From assembly GCA_021234155.1 (NCBI GenBank), contig JAJEKV010000004.1, positions 24,405,662 through 24,469,661 on the forward strand: 64,000 nt of DNA. The letters are read 5' to 3'. The translations under genes were made by a program, and so were the position numbers. The number at the start of each line of letters is the position of its first letter. The first letter of the stretch is position 1. The notes below the pieces were generated by a model, which saw only the letters and a list, made by a program, of their open reading frames with translations, made no database searches and was not told the DNA's origin. This stretch comes from Isoetes taiwanensis. Its lineage: Eukaryota > Streptophyta > Lycopodiopsida > Isoetales > Isoetaceae. Below, in pieces: positions 1-10,664 of this stretch.

Positions 1-167
1 CGACAAATAAGTAAGGATAGTGAGATAGATAAGAATTGACTTTTGAATTTAATATTTATTGTCTACAAAAAACAATCATGGGATCACATGTCCTTCCGCA
101 TTTTTCAAATAACACGTGCCTCATTTGATCACCTTGTTTTTAATGACCTTGTGCTCATGGCTTCGTT

Positions 168-1340
168 TCATATAGTAGTAAACCGGGGTGGAGGATCATC
201 CTCAATTGGCAGCATGTCCCAGCCCTTGTGTTCCATTATACAGAAGTTCCAAAGAACACAACATGCGTGTATGATCTTGGAAGCTTTGGCAACATGCACG
301 GGCAAGTGTTTCAGAATTCTGAATTTTTCCTTAACAATCCCAAATCCATTCTCCACACACACTCTGCCCCTACAAATCCTTTTGTTGAACTTACCATAAG
401 CACCCTGGTTTTGAGGAAAAACTTTAAGGAGAAAGGGCCTGCTAGAATAGGCTGAGTCACCTAATAGAAGAGGTGGGATATTTACCTGAACATCTTGATC
501 AGTAGGCTGCCCCTTCTTCAATTTTCTGCCACTAAGACTCACCACTGGTTCTTGCAAAATTTGTTTTGAAGCAATTTTGTTATAGATGGAGCTCTTCTTG
601 AACTGGTTTGAATCATGGACAGAACCTGTTCTTGTTACACAAACATTTATAAAAAGTCTGCTATGTGTCACAATTCCTTGCATGAGACATGAATGCCTCT
701 TATATATCCGCTTTAATAGTCTTCCCCATTGTCTTTTTTTTTGGGTTTCCTCCATAAAAAAATATGGGATCCGTCAACTGCACCATATATATTGGGCAAC
801 CCTGTTGCATCATGGAATTCCTTAATGCACTGAATTAATCTTGCACCTGTAGGCATTGCAACAAAACGTTTGTAAAGCATTGTCTTCGAAGCCAAAACAA
901 GCGTGATTTTCTTGGTATATTTCTGCACTGTTGCTTTCCCAACATAAAATCTCTGACCGACATGTAAGGGCATATCCCCGTGTGCAAGAAAATACGTAAC
1001 CATAGCAACTTTTCCCGATCAACAGGGGCCTTACTTTAATACCAGGGCCGACAAGATAGGGCACAATTAAACCTACCAATCTCTCAAATGTGGCTCTCTT
1101 CATCCTTTAAAATTGGTGCCACATATCATCTTCAAAGGAAGCTATACAATTCCATGCGTGGTTATCAATATTATCCCATTGTGTTCTCTGCCTTGGAGCA
1201 ATCCAAAATCTTCTTGGTGGTCTTCTAACCCTGCTAGAACCCTCTGAACCATTAACGCTGGCAGAGATGCAAAAAACATACCCATTGTTGTCTTCTAAAA
1301 CATCGCCATCGAACAGGTCATTGGATCTTCGAGCTCATTG
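168..1340 (-). pseudogene. PIF/Harbinger-type transposase, frame-disrupted
   Basis: This is a cut-and-paste transposase of the PIF/Harbinger DDE class, which acts in the nucleus on terminal inverted repeats. Reading the minus strand, an upstream charged segment (WDNIDNHAWN, about 1180-1150) leads into RATFERLVGLIVPYLVG (about 1095-1045), typical of the helix-turn-helix part. The first catalytic Asp lies in GAVDGSHIFL (near 780), a second conserved Asp in GSVHDSN (near 615), LLGDSAY follows (near 460), and the Glu lies in VENGFGIVKEKF (near 350). The reading frame is broken at least three times: a stop just before MKRATFER (near 1105), a shift near 1010, and a shift at the long T-run near 731-740. 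No terminal inverted repeats were identified. The family call is firm; the copy is dead. Confidence 0.9.
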
Positions 1341-1756
1341 AGTTCCAATAGCTGCAAACAAGATATCTCAGAATGCAAATCCGAAAGTGTCAAAGCACGA
1401 AAAAGCATGGCAATCATGCCAAGAATGACCGGATCCATGGTTTAGTGGCCGAATCGAAAAGAAAGGGGAGGGAAACTAGAAATGAATTATCCCACATAGC
1501 CCGCCGAACCAAGAAATACAGTTTGAATATCCCACAATTTACCCGAATTGAACGTTACGATCGAATTATCCCACATTTTCTCTCGTCGGCCGGAATTGAT
1601 GCGTGATCGATAATCCGCAAACAGCACAAAATACGCCAATAACAGAGGGCCTAAGCCTCGAGAGACAATCGTCTCTCCTCCCTCCCAAAAATAACGCATT
1701 ACATTTGGGAGGAACCGTATGTGACGAGAGATGGATTTTTTACGAGCATGTGGCCT
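1341..1756. other. No gene recognised
   Basis: This stretch lies between the Harbinger remnant and the GA array. I see only short open frames without family features. Two small perfect inverted repeats occur: GAGAGAC/GTCTCTC near 1660-1677 and CCTCCCAAA/TTTGGGAGG near 1684-1716. Confidence 0.5.
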
Positions 1757-1759
1757 AAT

Positions 1760-2311
1760 AAAGAGAGAGAGAGAGAGGGGAAAGAAGAGAGAAGAGAGAG
1801 AAGAGAAAGAGGAGAGCTGAGAGAGAGGGGAAAGGAGAGAGAGGAGAGAGAGAAGAGAGATAGAGAGAGAGAAACAAAGAGATAGGAGAGAGATAGGAGA
1901 TAGAAGAGAGATAGGAGAGAGAGAGAAAAGAGAGGAGAGAGAGGAGAGAGAAGAGAGAGGAGACAATGAGAGAGAGAGGGAGAGGGAGAGGAGAGGGAGG
2001 GAGGGAGAGAGAGAGGCAGGAGAGAGATAGGAGAGAGGGAGAGAGATGGGAGAGAGAGAAGAGATAGGAGAGAGAAAAGAGAGGAGAGAGAGAGAGATAG
2101 AGAAGAGATAGAAGAGAGAGATAGGAGAGAGAGGAGAGAGATAGGGAGAGAGAGAGAGAGAGAGAGGAGAGAGAGGAGAGAGAGAGAGAGAGGTAGGAGA
2201 GAGATAGGAGAGAGGAGAGAGATGGGAAGAGAGAAGAGATAGGAGAGAGAAAAGAGAGGAGAGAGAGAGAGAAGAGATAGGAGAGTGAGGAGAGAGATAG
2301 GAGGGAGAGAG

Positions 2312-2359
<48 letters not shown>
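1760..2359. repeat. Polypurine (GA)n-type array, block 1
   Basis: The plus strand is almost pure purine (GAGA, GGAGA, GATAGGAGA variants) for about 600 bases, ending in a clean (GA)n run at 2323-2359. Long Ser/Leu-rich open frames on the minus strand are by-products of CT-rich composition and are not genes. Larger blocks recur in block 2: the GGAGAGCTGAGAGAG segment with its flanks near 1810 reappears near 2674, and a GAAACAAAGAGATAGG segment near 1870 reappears near 2746. The array therefore grew partly by segmental duplication. Confidence 0.95.
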
Positions 2360-2361
<2 letters not shown>

Positions 2362-2499
2362 TATTTTTACACAGAAAGCCAGCCATCCCTTGGGATATAC
2401 GCCCTCTTCATGGAGCACCACTACAAGGATACCAGGGCCAAAGGTCCTAGGATGCCAAGATCCCAGTGAGGTTCTGAACACCAGACCTCAAATGTGCCA
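2360..2499. other. Mixed-sequence spacer between GA blocks
   Basis: A 140-bp stretch of normal composition interrupts the polypurine array. It has no recognisable coding content or terminal repeats. It may be the original unique sequence between two expanding arrays, or an insertion. Confidence 0.7.
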
Positions 2500-2589
2500 G
2501 GAGAGAGAGAGGAGAGATAGTGGGGAGAGAGAGAGAGAGAGAGGGGAAAGAGGAGAGGAGAGATGAGAGAGAGGGGGGAGATAAGAGGG

Positions 2590-2644
<55 letters not shown>

Positions 2645-3048
2645 AAAGAAGAGAGGAGAGAGAAGAGAGAGAGGAGAGCTGAGAGAGAGAGGGGAAAGGA
2701 GAGAGAGGAGAGAGAGAAGAGGGAGAAGAGAGATAGGAGAGAGAGAAACAAAGAGATAGGAGAGAGATAGGAGAGAGAGAGATAGGAGAGAGAGGAGATA
2801 GAAGAGAGATAGAGAGAGAGAGAAGAGATAGGGAGAGAGAGAAAAGAGAGGAGAGAGATATAGAGATATAGAGAGAGAGAGAGATGAGGATAGAGAGAGG
2901 GACAGAGAGAGAGAGGGAGAGATAGATAGGGAGAGAGGAGAGAGATGGAGAGAGAGAGAAGAGATAGGAGAGAGAAAAGAGAGGAGAGAGAGAGAGAGAG
3001 AGAAGAGATAGAATATATATATATATAGATATATATATAGAGATATAT

Positions 3049-3104
<56 letters not shown>

Positions 3105-4028
3105 GTAGAGAGATAGGAGAGAGGAGAGAGATGGGAGAGAAGAGATAGGAGGGAGTGAGGAGGAGAGATAGGATATATATATAGAGAGAAGAGATATTGA
3201 GTATATATATATATAGATATATATAGAGATATATATATATGAGAGAGAGAGAGAGATAGGAGAGATATATGGGGGAGAGAGATATAGGAGATATATATAG
3301 ATAGAGAGAGAGATATATAAGAGGAGAGAGGAGAGATGAGAGAGAGAGAGGGAGAGAAGAGAAAGAGAGAGAGAGAGAGAGGGAGAGAGAGAGAGAGAGA
3401 GAGAGAGGAGGGAGAAGAGAGAGAAGAGAGAGAGAAGACAGGAGGAGAGAGAGAGGGGGAGAGAAGAGAGAGGAGAGAGAGGAGAGAGAAAGGAGAGAAG
3501 AGAGAGAAGAGAGAAGGAAGAAGAGGAGAGAGAGAGAAAAGATGAGAGAGAAAGGGGAGAGAAGAGAGAGGGGAGAACAGAGAGAAGAGAGAAAAAAAAG
3601 AGATAGGAGAGAGAGAAGGAAAAGGAGAGAGAAGAGAGAGAGAGAGAAGGGGAAGAGAGAGAGAGAGAAGGGGAGAGATAGAGAAAGAGGAGAGAGATAA
3701 GAGAGAGAGAAAGGGTGGGGAGAGAGAGAGAGGGGGGGAAGAAAGGAGAGAGAGAAGAGAGAAGAGAGAGGAGGAAGAAGAGAGAGGGGGGGGGGAAGAA
3801 AGGAGAGAGAGAGAGAGGAGAGAGAGAAGAGAGAAAGAAGAGAGAGGAGAGAGAAGAGAGGAGATAGAGAGAGGGGAGAAATAGAGAGAGAGGAGAGAGA
3901 TAGGAGAAAGAAGAGAGAAGAGAGAAGAGAGAAGGAGAGGAGGGAAGAGAGAGAAGAAAGGAGAAAGGAGAGAGGGAAGAGATAGGAGAGAGAAGAGAGA
4001 GAAGAGAGAGAGAGGAGAGGAGATAGAT
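2500..4028. repeat. Polypurine (GA)n-type array, block 2, with (AT)n islands
   Basis: About 1.5 kb of purine-only plus strand with variants GAGA, GGGA, GATAGG and GAAAGG. Alternating AT islands (TATATATAGATATATATA types) lie at about 3012-3048 and 3172-3320. Minus-strand open frames of more than 500 codons here are Ser/Leu/Ile low-complexity artefacts. It shares higher-order segments with block 1. Such mirror-symmetric polypurine tracts can form triplex DNA (general knowledge). Confidence 0.95.
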
Positions 4029-4379
4029 GGGGCCCAAAATTGAAGGCCAGACCGGCCATAGCATGGCCGAAAGGAAAGGAGCAAAAGAAAAGGGCCCGTT
4101 ATGTAATTATAATATAAAGCTATATTTATAAGTTATACAAAATTATATAGATGTAACAAGTATTATTATAAAAGTATGCACACATAATATTATATTACAA
4201 TAAATTTAGGAGTTCATAGTTAACTCTAAAATCTATGACTCCTGTCTTCTCGTAACTTGCTCCCTTCTCCATGCGTCCCTTCACTGACCTGCACAAGTAG
4301 CACATTACGTTATTTAAGTTAATAAGTTTGTGATTTTAGGGGACCATCCCCCTAATTACCTCCTTGAGCCAAACTACTA
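4029..4379. other. AT-rich intergenic sequence, no gene
   Basis: AT-rich sequence from about 4100 to 4210, then ordinary sequence. No open frame or family signature was seen. Confidence 0.5.
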
Positions 4380-4910
4380 GCTCAAGGTTACCCCTACTAC
4401 CTTGCACTCGATCATGGCCCAAAGGATTTGAGTTAAGGACCATTTAAGACGATCCTATCATCGCCCATGATCGGGTGCTACCTTGTACAAGATCCCCTTG
4501 ATCGTGTACACCCGCAGTGCATCATGCCCCTGGGGGTTTAAGCTAGGGAACATTCCAGACGATCCCATTGCATGATCACGCTCACCTCATCATGACCCCC
4601 CCTATGATCATGTGCACATGCCGTGCATCGTGGCATAGAGAACATCTTAACGATGATCCCATCATCACGCACAATCACGTGCCTACTCATGCATGACTCC
4701 TTCAGTCATGCACACCCTGCAGTGCATCATAGCTCTAAAGGTTCAAGCTAGGGAACATTCCACCGATCCCATCATTGCCCATGATGCTACGCTCCTTTCA
4801 CATGAACCTCCTGGTCATGCGCATTCTTGGTGCGTACTGGCCTAGAGAATGCCCCTGGGGGGAATCTCATCATCGCCCATACTCCAAGATCTTCGCGTAT
4901 GCATCCCAAC
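4380..4910. repeat. Degenerate ~90-114-bp tandem repeat, about five copies
   Basis: A block of the form GAACATTCC...GATCCCATCATCGCCCATGATC recurs with starts near 4438, 4548, 4640, 4753 and 4846, giving spacings of 110, 92, 113 and 93. Copies share GAACATTCCA, GATCCCATCA and CATGATC cores but are diverged. The array lies directly downstream (minus strand) of the gypsy chromodomain remnant. It could therefore be part of that element's 3' untranslated region or LTR; this is an inference. Confidence 0.7.
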
Positions 4911-4984
4911 TACCCTAGAATGCATATGCTTTCCTGCACTAACACTAAGGCATACACAAGCTTAGCTAAGAGCACCTGACGGGT

Positions 4985-5195
4985 TGGCGTCGACCAACTC
5001 AGAGATGACTTGGCCGTCGAATTCCTCCAAGAATTTTGGGTATTGCTTCTCTAGATCTTGCTTTAATACCCATGTTGCATCTTTCACGGGCAAATGCTTC
5101 CATTAGACCAACTATTGGGGGAACTGAGACCTTATTGTCTCCTTAAATGCTTTGTCGAGAATTAGCTCGGGGACTATCTAGATTTGCTCCTCCAT
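4985..5195 (-). pseudogene. Ty3/gypsy Pol C-terminus (chromodomain region) remnant
   Basis: On the minus strand, the segment VPELILDKAF is followed by WKHLPVKDATW and then DLEKQYPKFLEEF. This order matches the end of plant Ty3/gypsy integrases: the PEAILD-type linker, the chromodomain-like VKWKGLP..ATW motif, then the FPxF helix. Stops interrupt it (one before IVPELI, two in the stretch before WKHLP). Nothing of the integrase core, RT or RNase H is recognisable upstream. The remnant belongs to a minus-oriented element. Confidence 0.75.
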
Positions 5196-5700
5196 CATCT
5201 CCAACAAAGTATACAAAAACGAGGAGCTTTTCCTTTATATACTCATGTTACCTATTACATAACTTCAATCTTTGTTCAAGATTGGTGGCAGCACAGACTC
5301 GAAGGATATGATATCCATATCCAGGATTCCACCACAGATGCCCAGGGGATGCACTTAGTCATAAGGGGCTATAGACGTCTGCGTTCAAAGGGTGGCCAAA
5401 AACATCCTAGTATACTGATCTTTGAAAGCTAATTTAATCCCTAAAATATGTATTTTGTCCCATACAATGATGAAAAAATCCTCTAATGGTAAGTATACAA
5501 ATAGGAAATGGTTAAAAACAAACCCCCTTTATTTCACGCACATGTCCCATACTACAAATAATACTGAATCCCCTGGGCGCAGATGTATCACCACATCCAG
5601 ATGATCAGAATCTGGATTGGGGTTCTCTGCCAACCCTTCCAGCTAACTGTCCAAGGGAATCCTGCGGTTTTTCAGCTTCGAGATGTTCAAGTTATTCATC
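5196..5700. other. No assignable gene
   Basis: A plus-strand frame of 82 codons (5184-5432) contains basic residues near its end (GYRRLRSKGGQ) but matches no family I can name. I see no further structure before the pyrimidine tract. Confidence 0.4.
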
Positions 5701-5703
5701 TGG

Positions 5704-5875
5704 CATCGCTTCCCTTTCCCCTTCCCCTTTCATTTTCTCATGGCCTTTTTCCCCTTCCCCTCTCCTTCTTTCCCAGCCCTTTCTCTCCGTACCATTTTTC
5801 CCTTCCATTTCCCCCTCTTCCTCTCCCTTTTCCTTTTCTCTTTCCCTTTTTTCATATCCCTTTTCTCCACCTTTC
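5704..5875. repeat. Polypyrimidine tract 1 (CCCTTTTCC-type)
   Basis: Irregular C/T tract of CCTTTCCC and CCCCTTT variants on the plus strand, nearly free of purines over about 170 bases. A second tract of the same type lies 950 bases downstream (6660-6840). Confidence 0.9.
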
Positions 5876-5989
5876 CAAGCACTGGCTCGGCATAGTATTG
5901 ATCATCTCCATGGCACTCGAAGGGTGGTCCTTTCACTCCACCCCTTCCCCCCTCCCACTCTTATATAGACCACCGATTTAACACTCTGC

Positions 5990-6655
5990 CAGGCTGGCAC
6001 AATCGCCATCATTCCACACGTCCCATCCTCATCCTTTCAAGGATTTTTGCATTAAAGTAGATACTCTTGGAGATTACCATACCATGCAGCAAATCTCGCC
6101 CCCTTTCATTCTTTCATCGACCAGACGAGCGATATTAAGCCCTATGCTCCTCTAAGTTGCCACTCCTAATTTATGGTCGGACTTGCAAGACTATGACATT
6201 ACACCATCGTCCATTAAGACAATTAGAACCATAGTGAAGCCAAATTGAAATGCCAAGTACATTGTTTATCCAAGTTCTCTTCACAGTCAATTCAATTTGA
6301 AAAACCAAGTATATTGCTTATCCAAGTTCTGTACAAAGTCAAGTCTAAGTCAGTTTGAATACCAAATAAGTAAATTTGCACCCCTCTATCATTAAAGTTT
6401 AAAAGTTTCAAGATCAGAAGAGCATGAGGAGCACAAAGCATAAGGAGCACAAAAGCACAGTAGCCTCACATGGTCTTGGTGCCATCACCTCACCAATACC
6501 GTTAACTACATACTAGTAATGGTGCCCAGTGTTTGCTGGGTATAAGTTGGAAACCTGTGTGGACGGAAACATGTTTAGCTCAACTCCTTTTCATAAATCT
6601 TATATAATAGAAACCAAGCCCAACATTGATGGGCTATAAGAGGTTTTTGTGCACT
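5990..6655. other. No gene recognised
   Basis: AT-rich sequence with short direct repeats (TATCCAAGTTCT at about 6268 and 6318, each preceded by AAGTA.ATTG) but no family signature. Confidence 0.4.
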
Positions 6656-6659
6656 TTCA

Positions 6660-6840
6660 GTATCGTTTCCCTTTCCTTTTGCCTTTTGCTCTATCCTACA
6701 TTTCCCTTTCTTTCCCTTTTTCCCATTTTTCTACACACTTTCCTTTTTCCTTTTCCCTGCACATCCCCCAATCTGCTTTTCCCTCCACTTCCCGTTCTCC
6801 TTTTTTCCTTTCCCCTTTTTTAAGGCAGATTTTTTTCCTT
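6660..6840. repeat. Polypyrimidine tract 2
   Basis: C/T-rich tract (TTTCCCTTTCC, CTTTTTCC variants) of the same style as 5704-5875. The open frames rich in F, P, S and L through it are compositional. Confidence 0.9.
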
Positions 6841-6849
6841 CCATTTCAT

Positions 6850-7550
6850 AGCTTGCTCCAAGGCATGTTCTGTTGATGCACAACAAGAGGTTCACAATGC
6901 AGTCACGATATTCTTGTAACAAATGCAACATGATGGTATTAAGCCACATGAAGTAAGTTTTTTATACATGAAATACGTATGGCATGTATAGCCAAATTCA
7001 GTATGCTATTATGCAAGAAATCATTTACATTCTCACCCACACTTTATTACTTCTGGCTAGAGTCGAGCCAGTGGTGTATGCGCATTTAGACGGGACTATT
7101 ACTCTAGACTAGATGAACTAGTAATTACTGTGGTAAAATTAGTTGTACTATGTAAGCAGGAAGGAACTGATGAAGTTATTATGAATCAATTAAAACAAGT
7201 TGACAACTTTCTTTTGCATTACCAGCTACCTCTTGAATGCACGCAATGATGAGAAGTCTTTGTATCATGGCAGGAGGATCCATGTTCAAATATCCAAGAA
7301 TGGACCTGAATGCAACAAGGTTTCTAGGTAGGTCAATATATATGGAAAAAGTGTTAAATAGCAAGAGAGGGGCTGGAGTAGTTTTCCAAAGATTTAATCC
7401 ACAATGTGTTGTCTTGGATAACACTGATTCCTGTATATATAATACATGGGCTTTCAAGAAAGTTTTTCAACTTTTTAAGCTTATGCAAGTGGAATTTGTC
7501 CATCTAGATAAATTCAAATTTTACTATTTTATTTAATACATGGGCCAAGT
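6850..7550. other. No assignable gene
   Basis: A plus frame at 7237-7536 (about 99 codons) and an antisense frame at 7179-7457 overlap. Neither has a recognisable motif, and the segment ends where repeat copy R1 begins. Confidence 0.4.
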
Positions 7551-7960
7551 GATCTAGCCGAGGGTAAACATGTGGACTGCCCTTATCACAATGTACGGCA
7601 AATGTGGACAATTAGAGAATGCGAACCTTTGATGGTCAAGAATCTTTTCTGTGATTGTGGCAATATTCCTGATTAATTGTTGTATGAGATATACACATGT
7701 GATCTGGAATGTTTTTTCTAACTAGTTATGAAGTCACTACCACCTGTAAGATCCTTTACTTATTGTTTCTTGTAATAGTCTTGCTAATATCATAGGCACC
7801 ACAGCTAGCTATACCAAGTATGTGGCTCAGATTGGCAAAGCTAAAGCTCCTTTAAGGTGCAGAATCTAGAGATGTTATTAGTTGCTCAGATAAGCCCCAC
7901 TCTAAGTAAGGCTTCAACTATACTATGAATTGGGAGTAATGTTTCTGGTAGAACTTAACA
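7551..7960. repeat. Complex repeat R1, 5' segment (left of the LINE)
   Basis: From GATCTAGCCGAGGGTAAAC onward this segment aligns base for base with 17612-18033 in copy R3. It is cut at 7960 by the LINE and resumes at 10665. It carries the PPR scrap described separately. Confidence 0.9.
7565..7680 (+). pseudogene. PPR repeat fragment carried in R1
   Basis: One frame reads TALITMYGKCGQLENANL, the signature of a plant PLS-class pentatricopeptide repeat (ALI.MY.KCG.L..A). PPR proteins bind organellar RNA. Only about one repeat remains, with no start or flanking repeats. A paralogous copy with the same boundaries lies at 17625-17740, so the fragment moved as part of the larger repeat unit. Confidence 0.7.
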
Positions 7961-9990
7961 GTAACAAAGGACGAAGTTTATTCCACCCTCAAGGGAATGG
8001 CATATGGCAAATCGCCTGGCCCTGACGGCTTCCCCCTTGAATTTTTCCTAGAATTCTAGGATGAGCTTGGTGATGATCTAACAACAGCCTTACATGGTGC
8101 TTGGATGTTTGAGAGCCTGCACCCTTCACTATCCACTGGCTTTCTTGCCTTAATCCCAAAGGTGGAAAAGCCATCTACTATTGAAGAATGGCGTCCAATT
8201 GCTCTCACAAATATGACCTACAAGCTTATGGCTAAGCTCTTTGCAAATCGACTTAAGCCAATATTGTGCAAGCTAATAAGAAGACGGGGCATCATTAAAT
8301 ACCCGGTAGAAAACATTCTATCAAATTACTTGGCGGCCTGCGAAGGCCTGCATTGGGATGAACAAAGTAAGAAGAAATGCATCATGCTCAAATTGGATTT
8401 TAAATGCTCTTTCGATACAGTGAGATGGGATTCCATTAGGGAAGTCATGGGCAAACTAGGCTTTGGGAAAAAATTTATAAACATGGTCATGGGGCTTAAC
8501 AAGTCAAACTTACGCATCAATCCTCATCAATGGCGGTCCAACCCAACTTTTTCCTCTCGGGGAGGGGTGTGCAGCAGGGGCTGCCCACTTGTCCCTTATA
8601 TATTTATTCTACTAGCAAATGTTACGACTCTCTTGGGGCGTCCCGAAATCTCAAAAGCAGTGAGATCAATGGGATCAAACTTCTTTTTACATCTCGATCC
8701 CAGCTAACCATACAACGGTTTGTCGATGACACATTTATATTCTCAAGGTATGGCGATTCCGGCTTCAACAACTACCTTGAGACAATTAAGGCTTTCGGCA
8801 CCTTCACTGGAGTATGTTTGAATAACAGCAAATGCTCAATTATATGGCCTCCAAACTATTAGGATTACCCTTGACAATAGGAGCTCTTCCTCTAGGTACT
8901 TGGAACTCCTTTCTTGATAAATTGAAAAAAAGAATAAACCTATAGTCAAGCAAGGGTCTTTCAATAGCGAATTGGGATCACTATAGCTAATTGTGTACTC
9001 AACAGCTCACTTATGTGTCTTTGGTCTTTGTTGGCTCCCAAATATGTATATCAACACATGGAAGCGATTCATAAGAGGATTCATCGGCGGGGGTTTACCT
9101 AAAATAGCATGGACAGAAGTGTGCAAACCTAGGATGCTTGGAGGATTAGGCAGCAAAAACTTGTTAACACACTTCCAAGCCCTTATCTTCAAGCTCGTAT
9201 GGGATGCTCTCAACCAAAAGGTAGATTTTGGATCTCAATTTATTAGGCACTGGCTTGGCAAAACAAGCCCAGCAACCTCTAAGCCATCCCTGTCGCTGCT
9301 TTGTAAATTTGCATGCTTTAGTGATTTCAAAATAGCACCTGGTATTTTCCCCAGTTATGTGAAAGATCCTAGAAGCTTGGATGGGAGTTAAAGATGTTTT
9401 TAGACTGGAGCACAAGCCACATGGCATTCAGGAAATCTCTCAATCTTTTGGAGCCCAATGATCAATACCGAAGAGGACTACCCATTAGCTCTGTGACACC
9501 CAAGAATCTGTAGAAAATGGGAATGTGCCAGAATATCTCTCCTAAAGGACCTATAGAGCACGGGAAAACAATTGCTGGTAGTCATGGACTAAGGTCAAGT
9601 TAATGATTGGAGGAACCTGCTCAGACAGAATGAGCCAGGTTAGTATGTTATCAGGAATAGAAGGACAGGAGGATATTTGGTTGTTAAACAACAAAAACTC
9701 ACTCTCTGTGAGCACAATATACAAAGCTCTATCTGGTGATGATCTCCTGGCGGCGTCTTCCAGAATCAATCTAACTAGATCTAGCTATGTAAATTAGCTA
9801 AAGAAATGTTGGCAATCACATTGTGCAAAGAAAATATAGATGTTCATGTGGCTCACCTGATGAAGTGGTCTAGCCACCAAAACCTGGCTGCTCCAAAGGA
9901 AAATTGTGGAAGAAACTAGTTGCCCACTGAAATGTGGCAATGAGGAAGAAATTGGACACATGTATCTTGGCTTTCTGGGAATGGGTTGCC
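7961..9990 (+). pseudogene. LINE ORF2 remnant: reverse transcriptase and zf-RVT
   Basis: In order: KSPGPDGFPLEFF (8008-8046); ALIPKVEKPSTIEEWRPIAL (about 8147-8206), the RT fingers; LKLDFKCSFDTV (about 8389-8424), motif A with its Asp; a GVQQGLPTCP segment (about 8566); and RFVDDTFIFS (about 8718-8747), the FxDD active site, so both metal-binding Asp positions survive. The thumb/connection region reads KIAWTEVCKPRMLGGLG (about 9100-9152). A zf-RVT-like end follows: DIWLLNNKNSLSVS (about 9673), then TKTWLLQRKIVEETSCP and NEEEIGHM (about 9880-9965). Stops and frameshifts (for example the TAG after LEF near 8057, and shifts near 8290 and 8530) show it is inactive. No endonuclease domain is present. 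Confidence 0.9.
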
Positions 9991-10339
9991 CCTATCCTCC
10001 AAATCGACCACAACCAGTTTAATGGCTAGCAATTATGATGTTGGATAAAAATAAGGTGGGCCATTCCATCGTCAGCACTACTCTGGCCGCTTTTGGAAGC
10101 CTGGATGATGATGTCGGTTGCCATGGGTGGAGAGGAGATCTCGGTGCAAAAAATAAAAAACGTGTTTAACCATGATGTTGCCCTTATGGCTATATCTCAC
10201 TTCAGAAAATGGGGCTGCGACTATGACATAGCTTTCGATTGGCTTGGCACTGTTCAGGGCTTTTACTCACACTTCAAATGTTCTTGGATGTGTGATGGTG
10301 GTAGGTTTGCAGCCGTTCCAGTTGAGGAGTAAATGATGG

Positions 10340-10664
10340 GAACTCCCACACTTTAAATATTCTTGGATGTGTGATGGTGGTAGATTTGCACTGACGTGGT
10401 GTGAACGAGGGCTAGTGCCCCAATCGAGAGCTTTTAGCTCAAGCCCCTTGGGGCATTTCCTTTTTCTTTTTCTATATGTAATTATAACAATCTAAATAAA
10501 TGAACTTTCTAGCGCTCAAAAAAAACAAAAACAAAAACAAAAACAAAAACAAAAACAAAAACAAAAACAAAAACAAAAACAAAAACAAAAACAAAAACAA
10601 AAACAAAAACAAAAACAAAAACAAAAACAAAAACAAAAACAAAAACAAAAACAAAAACAAAAAC
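10340..10664 (+). repeat. LINE 3' UTR and (AAAAAC)n tail
   Basis: The 3' UTR contains a GC-rich pair of complementary blocks (GCTAGTGCCCCAA near 10411 and CCTTGGGGCATTTC near 10443), as common near plant L1 ends. It is followed by about 24 tandem AAAAAC units from 10518 to 10664. A hexamer tail is less usual than plain poly(A). Long minus-strand frames of FLFLFL and VFVFVF are artefacts of this array. Confidence 0.9.

Larger units (their letters stand above)
7961..10664 (+). mobile_element. 5'-truncated L1-type LINE with (AAAAAC)n tail
   Basis: A non-LTR retrotransposon inserted in repeat R1. It starts within the reverse transcriptase region (7961) and ends with an (AAAAAC)n array (10518-10664). 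Its ORF2 remnant and 3' tail are annotated separately. Boundaries are set by comparison with R3, where ACTTAACAATTGAGT (about 18028-18042) is continuous. In R1, ACTTAACA and AATTGAATAAAAAC flank the insert. A target-site duplication is at most about 4 bp (AACA) and cannot be separated from the tail. The lack of a 5' end is typical of incomplete target-primed reverse transcription. Confidence 0.92.

Noticed and set aside
1655-1716. Two small hairpins as a terminator or transposon end
   Set aside because: Perfect stems of 7 and 9 bp are expected by chance, and no paired end exists.
1487-4084. Minus-strand open frames of 260-547 codons rich in Ser and Leu
   Set aside because: They run through (GA)n-type arrays in all three frames at once; CT-rich codons simply lack stops.
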